Shown here: in pieces, positions 18,899 to 26,592 of the stretch
How the letters are laid out: each line of letters starts with the position of its first letter
How positions within the stretch are numbered: the first letter of the stretch is position 1
Origin: Bradyrhizobium prioriisuperbiae
GTDB lineage: Bacteria > Pseudomonadota > Alphaproteobacteria > Rhizobiales > Xanthobacteraceae
DNA: 64,000 bases
Direction of reading: 5' to 3'
Assembly: GCF_032397745.1 (NCBI RefSeq)
Contig: NZ_CP135921.1
Span: 3,100,001-3,164,000 of the forward strand
Notes under the pieces: model-generated
The model's input: the letters and a program-made list of their open reading frames with translations, nothing else
The model's database searches: none
Told to the model about the DNA's origin: nothing
Made by a program: the position numbers and the translations under genes

Positions 18899-20026
18899 AT
18901 GAATTTCGATTTCTCCGACGACCAGAAGCAACTGCGCGATCAGGCCCGCCGCTTTCTTGCCGAGCATTCCTCGCCGAAGGCCGTGCGTGCGGTGCTCGAT
19001 GGCGCGAAGCCCTATGATCGGGACCTGTGGAAGGGACTAGCAGGGATGGGTTTCCTCGGTGTCGCCATTCCCGAAGAGTTCGGCGGTGCGGGCGCCGGTC
19101 ATCTCGAACTCTGTGTGATTGCCGAGGAGATGGGCCGGGCGCTGGCGCCGGTGCCGTTCTCGTCCTCAATCTATCTCGCCGCTGAGGCCATCATGCTGGC
19201 CGGCAGCGACGAGCAGAAGAAAAAATACCTGCCGGGTCTCGCTGATGGCACCACCATCGGCACGCTGGCGCTGTTCGAAGGGCCCGGCAATCCGTCCCCG
19301 CGCGCGATCAAGGCCGCCGTTACCAATGGCGCGCTCAGCGGCACCAAGCTGCCGGTGTCCGACGGCGACATCGCCGACATTGCCATCGTTGCCGCCCGCA
19401 CCGCTCAGAGCGGCCGCGAAACCGACATTGCGCTGTTCATCGTCGATCTGAAAGGCAAGGGCGTCAGCCGCAAGACCCTCACCAATATCGACCCCAGCCG
19501 CAACCAGGCCGAGATTACGTTCGACAACTGTCCGGCCGAGCCGCTGGGCCCCGCAGCCGAGGGCTGGAGCCTGCTGACCCGTGTGCTCGATCGTGCCGCG
19601 GTGCTGGTGGCGTTCGAGCAGGTCGGCGGCGCCGATCGCACCCTTGAGATGGGCCGCGACTATGCGCTAGACCGTATCGCATTCGGTCGTCAGATTGGCT
19701 CGTTCCAGGCGGTCAAGCATCTGCTCGCCGACATGTATGTGTCGGTGACGCTGGCGCGCTCCAACGCCTATTACGGCGCCTGGGCGCTGTCGACGAATGC
19801 CTCGGAACTGTCGGAAGCCGCGGCCGCCGCGCGCATCAGTGCGACGCAGGCATTCCAGCACTGTTCGAAGAACAACATCCAGGTGCATGGCGGCATGGGC
19901 TTCACCTGGGAGTTCGACTGCCACCTGTATTACCGCCGCTCCAATGCGCTGGCGCTGGCGCTCGGCAGTCTCTCCTATTGGGAAGATCAGCTGATCGATC
20001 GTTTGCGCACACGAAACGCAGCTTGA
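18899..20026 (+). CDS. Acyl-CoA dehydrogenase, smaller subunit type
   Basis: 375 residues from the ATG at 18899, preceded by AAAGG. The start MNFDFSDDQKQLRDQARRFL is a standard acyl-CoA dehydrogenase N-terminus. The last third has the FAD/dimer motifs RIAFGRQIGSFQAVKHLLAD and QVHGGMGFTWEF. Divergence in the middle domain, where LALFEGPG replaces the usual substrate/FAD motif, resembles the small partner of hetero-oligomeric dehydrogenases such as PimD or steroid FadE pairs. With the next two genes it probably forms mixed complexes (inference). Confidence 0.85.
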   Translation: MNFDFSDDQKQLRDQARRFLAEHSSPKAVRAVLDGAKPYDRDLWKGLAGMGFLGVAIPEEFGGAGAGHLELCVIAEEMGRALAPVPFSSSIYLAAEAIMLAGSDEQKKKYLPGLADGTTIGTLALFEGPGNPSPRAIKAAVTNGALSGTKLPVSDGDIADIAIVAARTAQSGRETDIALFIVDLKGKGVSRKTLTNIDPSRNQAEITFDNCPAEPLGPAAEGWSLLTRVLDRAAVLVAFEQVGGADRTLEMGRDYALDRIAFGRQIGSFQAVKHLLADMYVSVTLARSNAYYGAWALSTNASELSEAAAAARISATQAFQHCSKNNIQVHGGMGFTWEFDCHLYYRRSNALALALGSLSYWEDQLIDRLRTRNAA

Positions 20027-20042
20027 GCAGGGACGCCGGCCG

Positions 20043-21287
20043 ATGAATTTCGACGACACCCCGCAGGAAGCCGCGTTCCGCGCCGAAGCGCGGGACTGGA
20101 TATCCGCCAATGCGCCGCATCAATACAAGGACGAACTCGCCAAGGCCTCGCTTGGCCGTGTGCAGCTCAAGGGCGCCAACATCCTTGAGGTCGGCAAGGC
20201 CTGGCAGAAGAAGAAGGCCGATGCCGGCTGGGCGTGCCTGCACTGGCCAAAGGATTATGGCGGTCGCGGCGCGACGCCGATCGAACGGGTGATCTGGCAG
20301 CAGGAAGAAGGCGTATTCGGCAAGCTGAGCGGTCTGTTCATCATCGGCCACGGCATGTGCGGCCCGACCATGATGGCTTACGCCAGCGAGGACCAGAAGC
20401 GCGAGTACCTGCCGCCGCTGGCGTCGGGCGAGAAGGTCTGGTGCCAGCTGTTCTCCGAGCCGGCGGGCGGATCGGATGTGGCGGGCCTGCGCACCCGCGC
20501 CGAACGCGACGGCGACGACTGGATCATCAACGGCCAGAAGATCTGGACCAGTGGCGCTCACTATTCAGACCACGGCATCCTGATCACCCGCACCGATCCC
20601 ACCGTGCCCAAGCACAAGGGCCTCACCATGTTCTTCCTGGACATGAAGAGCCCGGGCGTCGAGATCAAGCCGATCAAGCAGGCCAATGGCCAGGCCGAGT
20701 TCAACGAAGTCTACTTCACCAATGTCCGCATTCCGGACGCGCAACGCCTCGGCGCGGTTGGTGACGGCTGGAATGTGTCGTTGACCACGCTGATGAACGA
20801 GCGGATGTCGATCGGCGCCAATGTGGCGACCGGTTTCCCCGAGCTGTTTGCGTTCTGCGCGAACCTGACACTGGGCGACGGCCCCGCGCTTGACGACCGT
20901 GCGGTGCGCTCCAAGCTCGCCAACTGGGCGGTGCGGGCGAGCGGCCTCAAATACACCAGCTTCCGCGCCATCTCGGCGTTGTCGCGTGGCGAACGTCCCG
21001 GCCCCGAGAATTCCATCGGCAAGCTGGTGGCGGGATCGATGATCCAGGATGTCGCGACCTACGCGCTGGATCTGCAGGGCGCCGCCGGCGTGGTCTCGTC
21101 GCCCGAACAGGCCGAACTCGGCGGCAAATTCCAGGCCATGCTGCTGCGCTCGCCGGCCACCCGCGTCGAGGGCGGTACCGACGAGATCCTGCGCAACATC
21201 ATCGCCGAGCGGGTGCTGGGCCTGCCCGGCGATATCCGCGTCGACAAGGATGTTCCGTTCAACAAGATTCCGACCAAGGGACGCTGA
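20043..21287 (+). CDS. Acyl-CoA dehydrogenase, large subunit type (tandem copy 1)
   Basis: 414 residues. It has the full set of acyl-CoA dehydrogenase signatures: CQLFSEPAGGSDVAGL for FAD/substrate, KIWTSGAHYSD, TLMNERMSIGA in the C-terminal helical domain, and EGGTDEILRNIIAERVLGLP at the end. It introduces an alpha-beta double bond into an acyl-CoA, passing electrons to ETF. It starts 17 bp after the smaller dehydrogenase gene. It is a close paralogue of the following gene, including a 61-base stretch of perfect identity. Confidence 0.9.
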   Translation: MNFDDTPQEAAFRAEARDWISANAPHQYKDELAKASLGRVQLKGANILEVGKAWQKKKADAGWACLHWPKDYGGRGATPIERVIWQQEEGVFGKLSGLFIIGHGMCGPTMMAYASEDQKREYLPPLASGEKVWCQLFSEPAGGSDVAGLRTRAERDGDDWIINGQKIWTSGAHYSDHGILITRTDPTVPKHKGLTMFFLDMKSPGVEIKPIKQANGQAEFNEVYFTNVRIPDAQRLGAVGDGWNVSLTTLMNERMSIGANVATGFPELFAFCANLTLGDGPALDDRAVRSKLANWAVRASGLKYTSFRAISALSRGERPGPENSIGKLVAGSMIQDVATYALDLQGAAGVVSSPEQAELGGKFQAMLLRSPATRVEGGTDEILRNIIAERVLGLPGDIRVDKDVPFNKIPTKGR

Positions 21288-21343
21288 CGGCGGCGTAAGC
21301 CGCATCTGACACTAAGGATCGTCGGACACAAAGGATCAGAGCG

Positions 21344-22588
21344 ATGAATTTCGATGATACTCCGCAGGAAGCCGCGTTTCGCAAGCAGGCTAGAGACTGG
21401 ATCGCCGCCAACGCGCCGAAAGAGCTCGAGGCCGAGCTGTCGCGGCCGTCGATCGGGCGCATCAAGCTCGACCATGGCAACATCGTCGATGCCTCGAAAG
21501 CCTGGCAAAAGAAGAAGTCCGATGGCGGCTGGGCCTGCCTGCACTGGCCCAAGGAATTTGGTGGCCGCGGCGCGTCGCCGATCGAGCGGGTGATCTGGCA
21601 GCAGGAAGAAGGCATCTACGGCAAGCTCGGCGGCGTCTTCATGATCGGGCAGGGCATGTGCGGCCCGACCCTGATGAGTTATGCCGGCGAGGAGCAGAAG
21701 AAAACTCATCTGCCGCCGATGGCCTCGGGCGAGCATGTCTGGTGCCAGCTGTTTTCGGAGCCATCGGCCGGATCCGACGTGGCGGGTCTGCGCACCAGGG
21801 CGGAGAAGCAGGGCTCGGACTGGATCGTCAACGGCCAGAAGATCTGGACCAGCGGCGCGCACTATTCGGACTGGGGCATCCTGATCACCCGCACCGATCC
21901 CAACGTGCCCAAGCACAAGGGCCTCACCATGTTCTTCCTGGACATGAAGAGCCCGGGCGTCGAGGTGAAGCCGATCAAGCAGGCCAGCGGCCAGCAGGAA
22001 TTCAACGAGGTGTATTTCACCGACGTGCGGATTCCCGATTCGCAGCGGCTCGGTGCCGTGGGCGACGGCTGGAACGTGTCGCTGACCACACTGATGAACG
22101 AGCGGATGTCGATCGGCGCGCGGCTCTCGACAGGATTCCAGGAAATCTTCGATTTCTGCAGCAATCTGGTGACCGAGAATGGCCCCGCGCTGGACGATCG
22201 CGCGGTGCGCTCCAAGCTCGCCACCTGGGCGGTGCGCAACAGCGGCCTGAAATACACCAGCTATCGCGCGATCTCGTCGCTGTCGCGCGGCGAGCGGCCG
22301 GGCCCCGAGAACTCGATCGGCAAGCTGGTGGCCGGCCCGATGCTGCAGGACATCGCGATGTTCGCGACCGAGCTGCAGGGCGCCGCCGGCGCTCTCACCG
22401 ATCCCGCCGTTGCCGAAGCCGCCGGGCAGTTTCAGGCGATGGTGCTGAGTTCGCCGTCGGGCCGCATCGCTGGCGGCACTGATGAGATCATGCGCAACAT
22501 CATCGCGGAGCGGGTGCTGGGTTTGCCGGGCGACATTCGCGTCGACAAGGATGTGCCGTTCAACAAGGTTCCGACCAAGGGCCGCTGA
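21344..22588 (+). CDS. Acyl-CoA dehydrogenase, large subunit type (tandem copy 2)
   Basis: 414 residues, the same length as the upstream copy and alignable end to end without obvious gaps. Shared features include MNFDDTPQEAAFR at the start, CQLFSEPSAGSDVAGL, KIWTSGAHYSD, TLMNERMSIGA and a GGTDEIMRNIIAERVLGLP tail. Differences cluster at residues 25-60 and 255-275, so substrate range may have drifted. An AAAGGA site lies before the ATG. The nitroreductase-like gene follows 22 bp downstream. Confidence 0.9.
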   Translation: MNFDDTPQEAAFRKQARDWIAANAPKELEAELSRPSIGRIKLDHGNIVDASKAWQKKKSDGGWACLHWPKEFGGRGASPIERVIWQQEEGIYGKLGGVFMIGQGMCGPTLMSYAGEEQKKTHLPPMASGEHVWCQLFSEPSAGSDVAGLRTRAEKQGSDWIVNGQKIWTSGAHYSDWGILITRTDPNVPKHKGLTMFFLDMKSPGVEVKPIKQASGQQEFNEVYFTDVRIPDSQRLGAVGDGWNVSLTTLMNERMSIGARLSTGFQEIFDFCSNLVTENGPALDDRAVRSKLATWAVRNSGLKYTSYRAISSLSRGERPGPENSIGKLVAGPMLQDIAMFATELQGAAGALTDPAVAEAAGQFQAMVLSSPSGRIAGGTDEIMRNIIAERVLGLPGDIRVDKDVPFNKVPTKGR

Positions 22589-22609
22589 GCCCATCCAAGG
22601 ATTATCGTC

Positions 22610-23311
22610 ATGACGTCATCTTCCGGCGAGCGTATCGAAGCGCTCGAGAGCCTGCTTGTCGAACGCTACTCCTGCCGCGCCTTCCGTTCCGACCTGGTGC
22701 CGCGCGCCACCATCGAGCGCATTCTCAGCGCCGCCCAGCGCACCGCGTCCTGGTGCAACAGCCAGCCGTGGCAGGTGATCATCGCCAGCGGCGACGCCGC
22801 ACGGCGGTTCAGCGAGGCGATCCATGATGCGGCGACGGGAACCGGCACGGCACACGGTGCCCAGTCCGACTTTCCGTTCCCGCGCGAGTACAAGGGGGTC
22901 TATCTCGACCGCCGGCGCGAGAGCGGCTTCCAGCTCTACAATGCGCTGGGGATCGAGCGCGGCGACAAGGAGGGTTACAAGCGGCAGACCCTGCAGAACT
23001 TCAAGCTGTTCGGCGCGCCGCATGTGGCCATCATCTCGTCCGACGAGGCGCTTGGGGTTTACGGCGCGGTCGACTGCGGCGGCTATGTGAACAACTTCCT
23101 GCTCGCGGCTCAGGCGCTCGGCGTGGCCACCATCCCCCAGGCGGCGCTGGCCGGCTTTTCCGGCCTGATCCGCACGCACTTCGGCCTTGGCGAGGACCGG
23201 CGGGTGGTGTGCGGCATTTCGTTCGGGTTCGCGGAGGGCGAGCACGCCGCCAACAGCTACCGAACGAATCGCGCGAAGCTCGCTGACGCTGCAACCTTTC
23301 TGGAAAGCTAA
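22610..23311 (+). CDS. Nitroreductase family FMN flavoprotein
   Basis: 233 residues. The FMN-binding N-terminal pattern is ERYSCRAFRSD with QRTASWCNSQPWQVI, and a second FMN contact region is DCGGYVNNFLLAAQALGV. Nitroreductase-fold proteins reduce nitro, quinone or enone groups with NAD(P)H; in acyl-CoA clusters they may act on an unsaturated intermediate. An AAGGA site precedes the ATG and the gene is 22 bp from the dehydrogenase, so it is likely the last gene of this run. Confidence 0.85.
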   Translation: MTSSSGERIEALESLLVERYSCRAFRSDLVPRATIERILSAAQRTASWCNSQPWQVIIASGDAARRFSEAIHDAATGTGTAHGAQSDFPFPREYKGVYLDRRRESGFQLYNALGIERGDKEGYKRQTLQNFKLFGAPHVAIISSDEALGVYGAVDCGGYVNNFLLAAQALGVATIPQAALAGFSGLIRTHFGLGEDRRVVCGISFGFAEGEHAANSYRTNRAKLADAATFLES

Positions 23312-23409
23312 TTTTTTACAGGCCAACCGTCCAAAAGTTGGTTCCTACGTTCATTGGTTAACCAGTCGTTAGGATTTTACGTCGCATTCTCTGTCTCAGG
23401 AGAATTCGC

Positions 23410-23811
23410 ATGTGGTCTGGACGCGTCGCTTTTGAAAATGATGCCTGTCCCGTCGGAGACGACCTGCTGGGGCAGTTGTACCGCGCGAATGAAAACGGCT
23501 TGCCGGCGCTGGTCGCCTCGGTATCCGCCGATATCCGCGCCATGCTCGCACTCTACTGCTACAAGCGAAGCCATCTTCACGCCATGGGGGTTGCGATCGC
23601 AGCAAGCTGCGAGGAGCGCGATCTGATTCAGCTTGGCGGTCGCGTAGGGGCGACATTGTTCGCCATCTCACGCACGACACCGTCTGCACGGCCCGTTGTG
23701 TCGTCGGGGCATCGCAAGTCGATCACGCTGTCGACGGCTCCGCTCAGTGCGGTTCCGGCGATGGAGGAAGTCGACGACGATCTCGAGCTGGCTGCACCGG
23801 CGATCGCCTGA
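23410..23811 (+). CDS. Hypothetical protein
   Basis: 133 residues of no recognised family. A good AGGAGA site before the ATG supports translation. The N-terminal 90 residues look like a folded mostly helical domain (LLGQLYRANENGLPALVASV, MLALYCYKRSHLHAMGVAIA). The C-terminal 40 are Ser/Pro/acidic and probably flexible, ending EEVDDDLELAAPAIA. No signal peptide or membrane helix. About 100 bp separate it from the nitroreductase, so it may be transcribed separately. Confidence 0.6.
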   Translation: MWSGRVAFENDACPVGDDLLGQLYRANENGLPALVASVSADIRAMLALYCYKRSHLHAMGVAIAASCEERDLIQLGGRVGATLFAISRTTPSARPVVSSGHRKSITLSTAPLSAVPAMEEVDDDLELAAPAIA

Positions 23812-23841
23812 TCCCGGCTTTCGGCGTTTTGCTTTGACGCG

Positions 23842-24153
23842 TCACTCGCGCGTTGGCAGCGCGTTCATCCCGAATCGGCGCCGCGCCATGGTGCATTCCG
23901 GGTCGCCGGGTTCGCAGGTCCGGCACACCTCCGGCCGCACCGCATAAATCCCGCACGATGTCGTCTCGCCGATTTTGCCGGCCAGGGCGCAGCAACGGTC
24001 ACCCTCACAGCGCATGCCCGAGAGCCGGTCGTTGACCAGATGCGCGGGGATCAGGTCCAGTGCCGCATCGTCCTCGATGGTGAATCGCGGCCAGTTCGAC
24101 GAATAGCTGCAGCAGGCGCCGCAGGACTGGCAAAGGCTCTCATCTGCGCTCAT
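23842..24153 (-). CDS. YkgJ family zinc/iron-chelating cysteine cluster protein
   Basis: 103 residues from the ATG at 24153. Cysteines are arranged as CQSCGACCSYSS at residues 8-19, then MRCEGDRCCAL, SCGIYAVRPEVCRTCEPGDPEC: the CxxCCC-type cluster family presumed to bind a metal or Fe-S centre. Function unknown. Its start overlaps the stop of the WYL regulator in ATGA form (24150-24153), so the two are translationally coupled. Confidence 0.85.
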   Translation of the reverse strand: MSADESLCQSCGACCSYSSNWPRFTIEDDAALDLIPAHLVNDRLSGMRCEGDRCCALAGKIGETTSCGIYAVRPEVCRTCEPGDPECTMARRRFGMNALPTRE

Positions 24154-24854
24154 GGCGTTGGCTCGTGCGGACGCGGCTGTGTGAATGTCTTCATCCATTT
24201 CGCCCGCAACGCTGCGCGCCGCTCCGGATATTTTTCGTCCAGGAAGGTCGCATCGGTGATCCGCTCGATGCGGAAACTGCGAAAGCCCTCGCGCAGCTCG
24301 CACCACGCTACCAGGTGCCGCACGGTGTCCAGATAGCCGATCGCGACCGGCCAGACGGTTCGCTCTGTCGTTTGTCCCCGTTCGTCACGGTAATGCAGCG
24401 TGAGCTTCTTACCGGCATGAATGTGGCCGCGCAGGCGCACCACATCGATGCGGTCGTCAGGCACATCGAACTTCGGCGGGGTGCGGCTGGCCGGCTCCAG
24501 CGCCAGCGGCCGCAGCCGTTCCGGCACCGTGTAGGCGATCTTGGCGATCAGGTCGCGCGCAGCGTTCGCCAGTACCGGGTCAGCACGACCGGCCACCCAT
24601 TGTGCGCCAAGCACGGCGGCTTCGATCTCGTCGGGTGTCAGCATCAGCGGCGGCATGTCAAAACCCCTTTCCAGCACATAACCGGTTCCGGCCTCGCCGC
24701 GGATCGGGACGCGCTGTGCCATCAGGGTGGCGATATCGCGGTAGATCGTGCGCTTCGAGGTCTCAAGCTCCGCGGCAATGGCATCGGCTGTGATCGGGCG
24801 CCCGGTTCGCCGGAGCACCTGGATGATCTGGAACAGCCGGTCGGCCCGCCGCAT
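24150..24854 (-). CDS. YafY-type transcriptional regulator (HTH + WYL domain)
   Basis: 234 residues from the ATG at 24854. An N-terminal winged helix (RADRLFQIIQVLRRTGRPIT ... TSKRTIYRDIATL) is followed by a WYL ligand domain (about 130-220), with LHYRDERGQTTERTVWPVAI and CELREGFRSFRIERI. YafY-like regulators commonly control a divergent neighbour encoding a GST, glyoxalase-like or DUF protein. Here that is the GST gene, with a 24-bp near-perfect palindrome in the 102-bp gap. Upstream in-frame codons are antisense to the GST gene and were not included. Confidence 0.9.
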   Translation of the reverse strand: MRRADRLFQIIQVLRRTGRPITADAIAAELETSKRTIYRDIATLMAQRVPIRGEAGTGYVLERGFDMPPLMLTPDEIEAAVLGAQWVAGRADPVLANAARDLIAKIAYTVPERLRPLALEPASRTPPKFDVPDDRIDVVRLRGHIHAGKKLTLHYRDERGQTTERTVWPVAIGYLDTVRHLVAWCELREGFRSFRIERITDATFLDEKYPERRAALRAKWMKTFTQPRPHEPTP

Positions 24855-24879
24855 CGTTAAACTTCCAGTTACACGTTCA

Positions 24880-24903
24880 CTGCTGACAGCATGGTGGCAG
24901 CAG
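24880..24903. promoter_or_regulatory. Palindromic operator between WYL regulator and GST gene
   Basis: CTGCTGACAGCATGGTGGCAGCAG: outer CTGCTG/CAGCAG and central CATG are perfect, with two mismatched base pairs among the twelve. It closely resembles sites recalled upstream of YafY-regulated genes. It starts 26 bp from the regulator ATG. Confidence 0.7.
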
Positions 24904-24956
24904 GGGGTAGCTAGAAAACGGCATCTTTTCAACGCGCAACGCCAGAGGATGCCAAC

Positions 24957-25682
24957 ATGATCACGCTTTACGCCATCGGAGCCGGCTTCGGTCTCCCGGA
25001 AATCAGCCCCTACGTGACCAAGACCGAGGTCCAGCTCAAGATGGCCGGACTGGACTACCTCAAGCAGCCGGGAACGATGCCCGACAGCTCGCCCAAGGGC
25101 CAGTTGCCCTATATCGACGACGGTGAGCAGCGAGTGGCCGATTCCACCTTCATCCGCGTCCACATCGAGACAACCCACGGACTCGACCTCGATGAAGGGC
25201 TCAGCCCGCGCCAGCGCGCGGAAGCCTGGGCGACCGAGCGGATGATCGAGAATCATCTGAACTGGGCGTCGGGGTATGCCCGCTGGATGCTGCCGGAGAA
25301 TTTCGAGAAGGGGCCAGCACGGTTTTTTGACGGCGTGCCCGAGCATATGCGTGCAGCCGTTGTCGAGGACATCCAGGGCCGCGTGGCGGAGAGCATGCGG
25401 GTCGCGGGCCTCGCCCGTCATGCGCCGGACGAGATTGTCGAACTCGGCGCCCGTTCGTTGTCGGCGCTGTCGCTGATTCTGGGAGATCACCCGTATCTGA
25501 TGGGCGAACGTCCCAGCAGTCTCGATGCAACGACGTTCGCCGCTCTTGCGGGCCTCATGACACCGTTCTTTGACTCACCGCTGCGCCAGCGCGCGCTGCA
25601 GTTCAAGAATTTGGCCGCCTATGTCGATCGCATGATGGCCCGATACTATCCGGAGCATGCCTGGCAGCCGCTTGCGGCGTGA
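24957..25682 (+). CDS. Glutathione S-transferase family protein
   Basis: 241 residues. The N-terminal thioredoxin-like half begins MITLYAIGAGFGLPEISPYV and carries the cis-Pro/substrate segment KGQLPYIDDGEQRVADST FI-type sequence near residues 46-64. The helical C-terminal half includes LGDHPYLMGERPSSLDATTF. The GerE/metaxin-like layout (ADST, long C-terminal domain) matches the FAX/metaxin branch more than classical GSTs, so glutathione transfer is not certain. An AGAGGA site lies before the ATG. Divergent from, and probably regulated by, the WYL protein. Confidence 0.85.
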   Translation: MITLYAIGAGFGLPEISPYVTKTEVQLKMAGLDYLKQPGTMPDSSPKGQLPYIDDGEQRVADSTFIRVHIETTHGLDLDEGLSPRQRAEAWATERMIENHLNWASGYARWMLPENFEKGPARFFDGVPEHMRAAVVEDIQGRVAESMRVAGLARHAPDEIVELGARSLSALSLILGDHPYLMGERPSSLDATTFAALAGLMTPFFDSPLRQRALQFKNLAAYVDRMMARYYPEHAWQPLAA

Positions 25683-25684
25683 TC

Positions 25685-25812
25685 AGAGCGTTTTCCAGCG
25701 AAGTGGACACCGGTTCCCCGCGACAAACGCGAAGCGTTTGCGCGGAGAAAACGCGTCAAAACAAAAATCTAGAGCTTCCGTTCCGATTCTATCGGAACGG
25801 AAAAAGCTCTAG
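25685..25812. repeat. Dispersed intergenic repeat element, copy 2, with terminal hairpin
   Basis: The fuller copy of the element at 261-356: AGAGCGTTTTCCAGCGAA, GGACACCGGTTCC, GAGAAAACGCGTCAAAAC, then a long hairpin (25771-25808) with perfect CCGTTCCGAT/ATCGGAACGG inner arms and AGAGCTT/AAGCTCT outer arms. It fills the gap between two convergent genes and probably terminates both. Confidence 0.75.
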
Positions 25813-26456
25813 GATGGCTGCGGCGTGGCGGCGCTCTCCGGCGCTGCCGCCTGCGGGCCCTTCAGGGCCGCGAGCTCCGCCTCCAGCGCCGCGATCTTCG
25901 CATCGCGTGCGCCGATGGCGGCGGCGACATCGGCGGCATCGAACCGCTGCGGAATGTGCTGCGGGCAGTTGGCGCTCCAGGCGCCGACCTCGAACACGAT
26001 GACCTGCTCGGGCCGCGCCTTGTAGCCCTCCGGCATCAGCGCGCGCATCAACTCGGGATCATCCTCGATCACCCGCGCCGTGCCCCAGATCTTCACCCGG
26101 CGCCGGTGCACATAGTCGATCAGGAAGATGTAGGCCTTCGGGTTATCGTGAAGGTTGCCCTGGCTGATGTACTGCCGGTTGCCGCTGAAATCCGCAAACG
26201 CCAGCCGCTTGCGGTCGAGAATCCGGATGAAGCCCGGCGGTCCGCCGCGGTGCTGGATATAGGGCTGGCCGTCCGCTGTCGCGGTGGCGAAAAAGATGCT
26301 GGTCTGCTCGGCGATGAAGCCGGCCAGATCGTCGGTGATTTCGGTTTCCCATTCGCCATTGTGTTCATAGGCCCGCCGCGAGCCCTTGCGGGTCTGGATC
26401 GCCTTGACGGTCGGGGTGAATGCGATGTCGCTGGAAACTGCAAAATGGCTGTCCAT
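25809..26456 (-). CDS. Pyridoxamine 5'-phosphate oxidase family flavin-binding protein
   Basis: 215 residues from the ATG at 26456. The split-barrel flavin-binding core is visible from FIAEQTSIFFATATADGQPY through GGPPGFIRILD, FADFSGNRQYISQGNL and AYIFLIDYVHRRRVKIWGTA. The C-terminal 45 residues form an Ala/Glu-rich coiled-coil-like tail. Family members bind FMN, F420 or haem; true PdxH activity is unlikely since PdxH motifs are missing. Its stop codon (25809-25811) lies at the edge of the repeat hairpin. Divergent from a LysR regulator. Confidence 0.85.
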   Translation of the reverse strand: MDSHFAVSSDIAFTPTVKAIQTRKGSRRAYEHNGEWETEITDDLAGFIAEQTSIFFATATADGQPYIQHRGGPPGFIRILDRKRLAFADFSGNRQYISQGNLHDNPKAYIFLIDYVHRRRVKIWGTARVIEDDPELMRALMPEGYKARPEQVIVFEVGAWSANCPQHIPQRFDAADVAAAIGARDAKIAALEAELAALKGPQAAAPESAATPQPS

Positions 26457-26542
26457 CTCACACCTGTTGGGTGACCGGATCACGTCTGGTTTCCAGACCA
26501 GTGCCGGTTTCTATCAGGGAACATAAGGCAACCGTTTTCAGG

Positions 26543-26552
26543 GACAATTGTC
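26543..26552. promoter_or_regulatory. Palindrome in the PNPOx-like / LysR intergenic region
   Basis: GACAATTGTC is a perfect 10-bp palindrome 41 bp before the LysR start and 87 bp from the divergent PNPOx-like start. Placement suits a LysR regulatory site; a TTGACA hexamer (26557-26562) follows directly. Confidence 0.4.
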
Positions 26553-26592
26553 GTCCTTGACACTTCATTATTGCCGAATATGGAATAGTTCC

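Noticed and set aside
16737..19169. Long minus-strand open frame (about 810 codons) across the ligase and dehydrogenase genes
   Set aside because: It runs antisense through three well-supported genes and its translation is low-complexity Arg/His-rich, typical of a GC-driven shadow frame.
24855..25490. Long N-terminal extension of the WYL regulator
   Set aside because: It is antisense to the GST gene and would cross the palindromic operator; the winged helix starts at the ATG at 24854.
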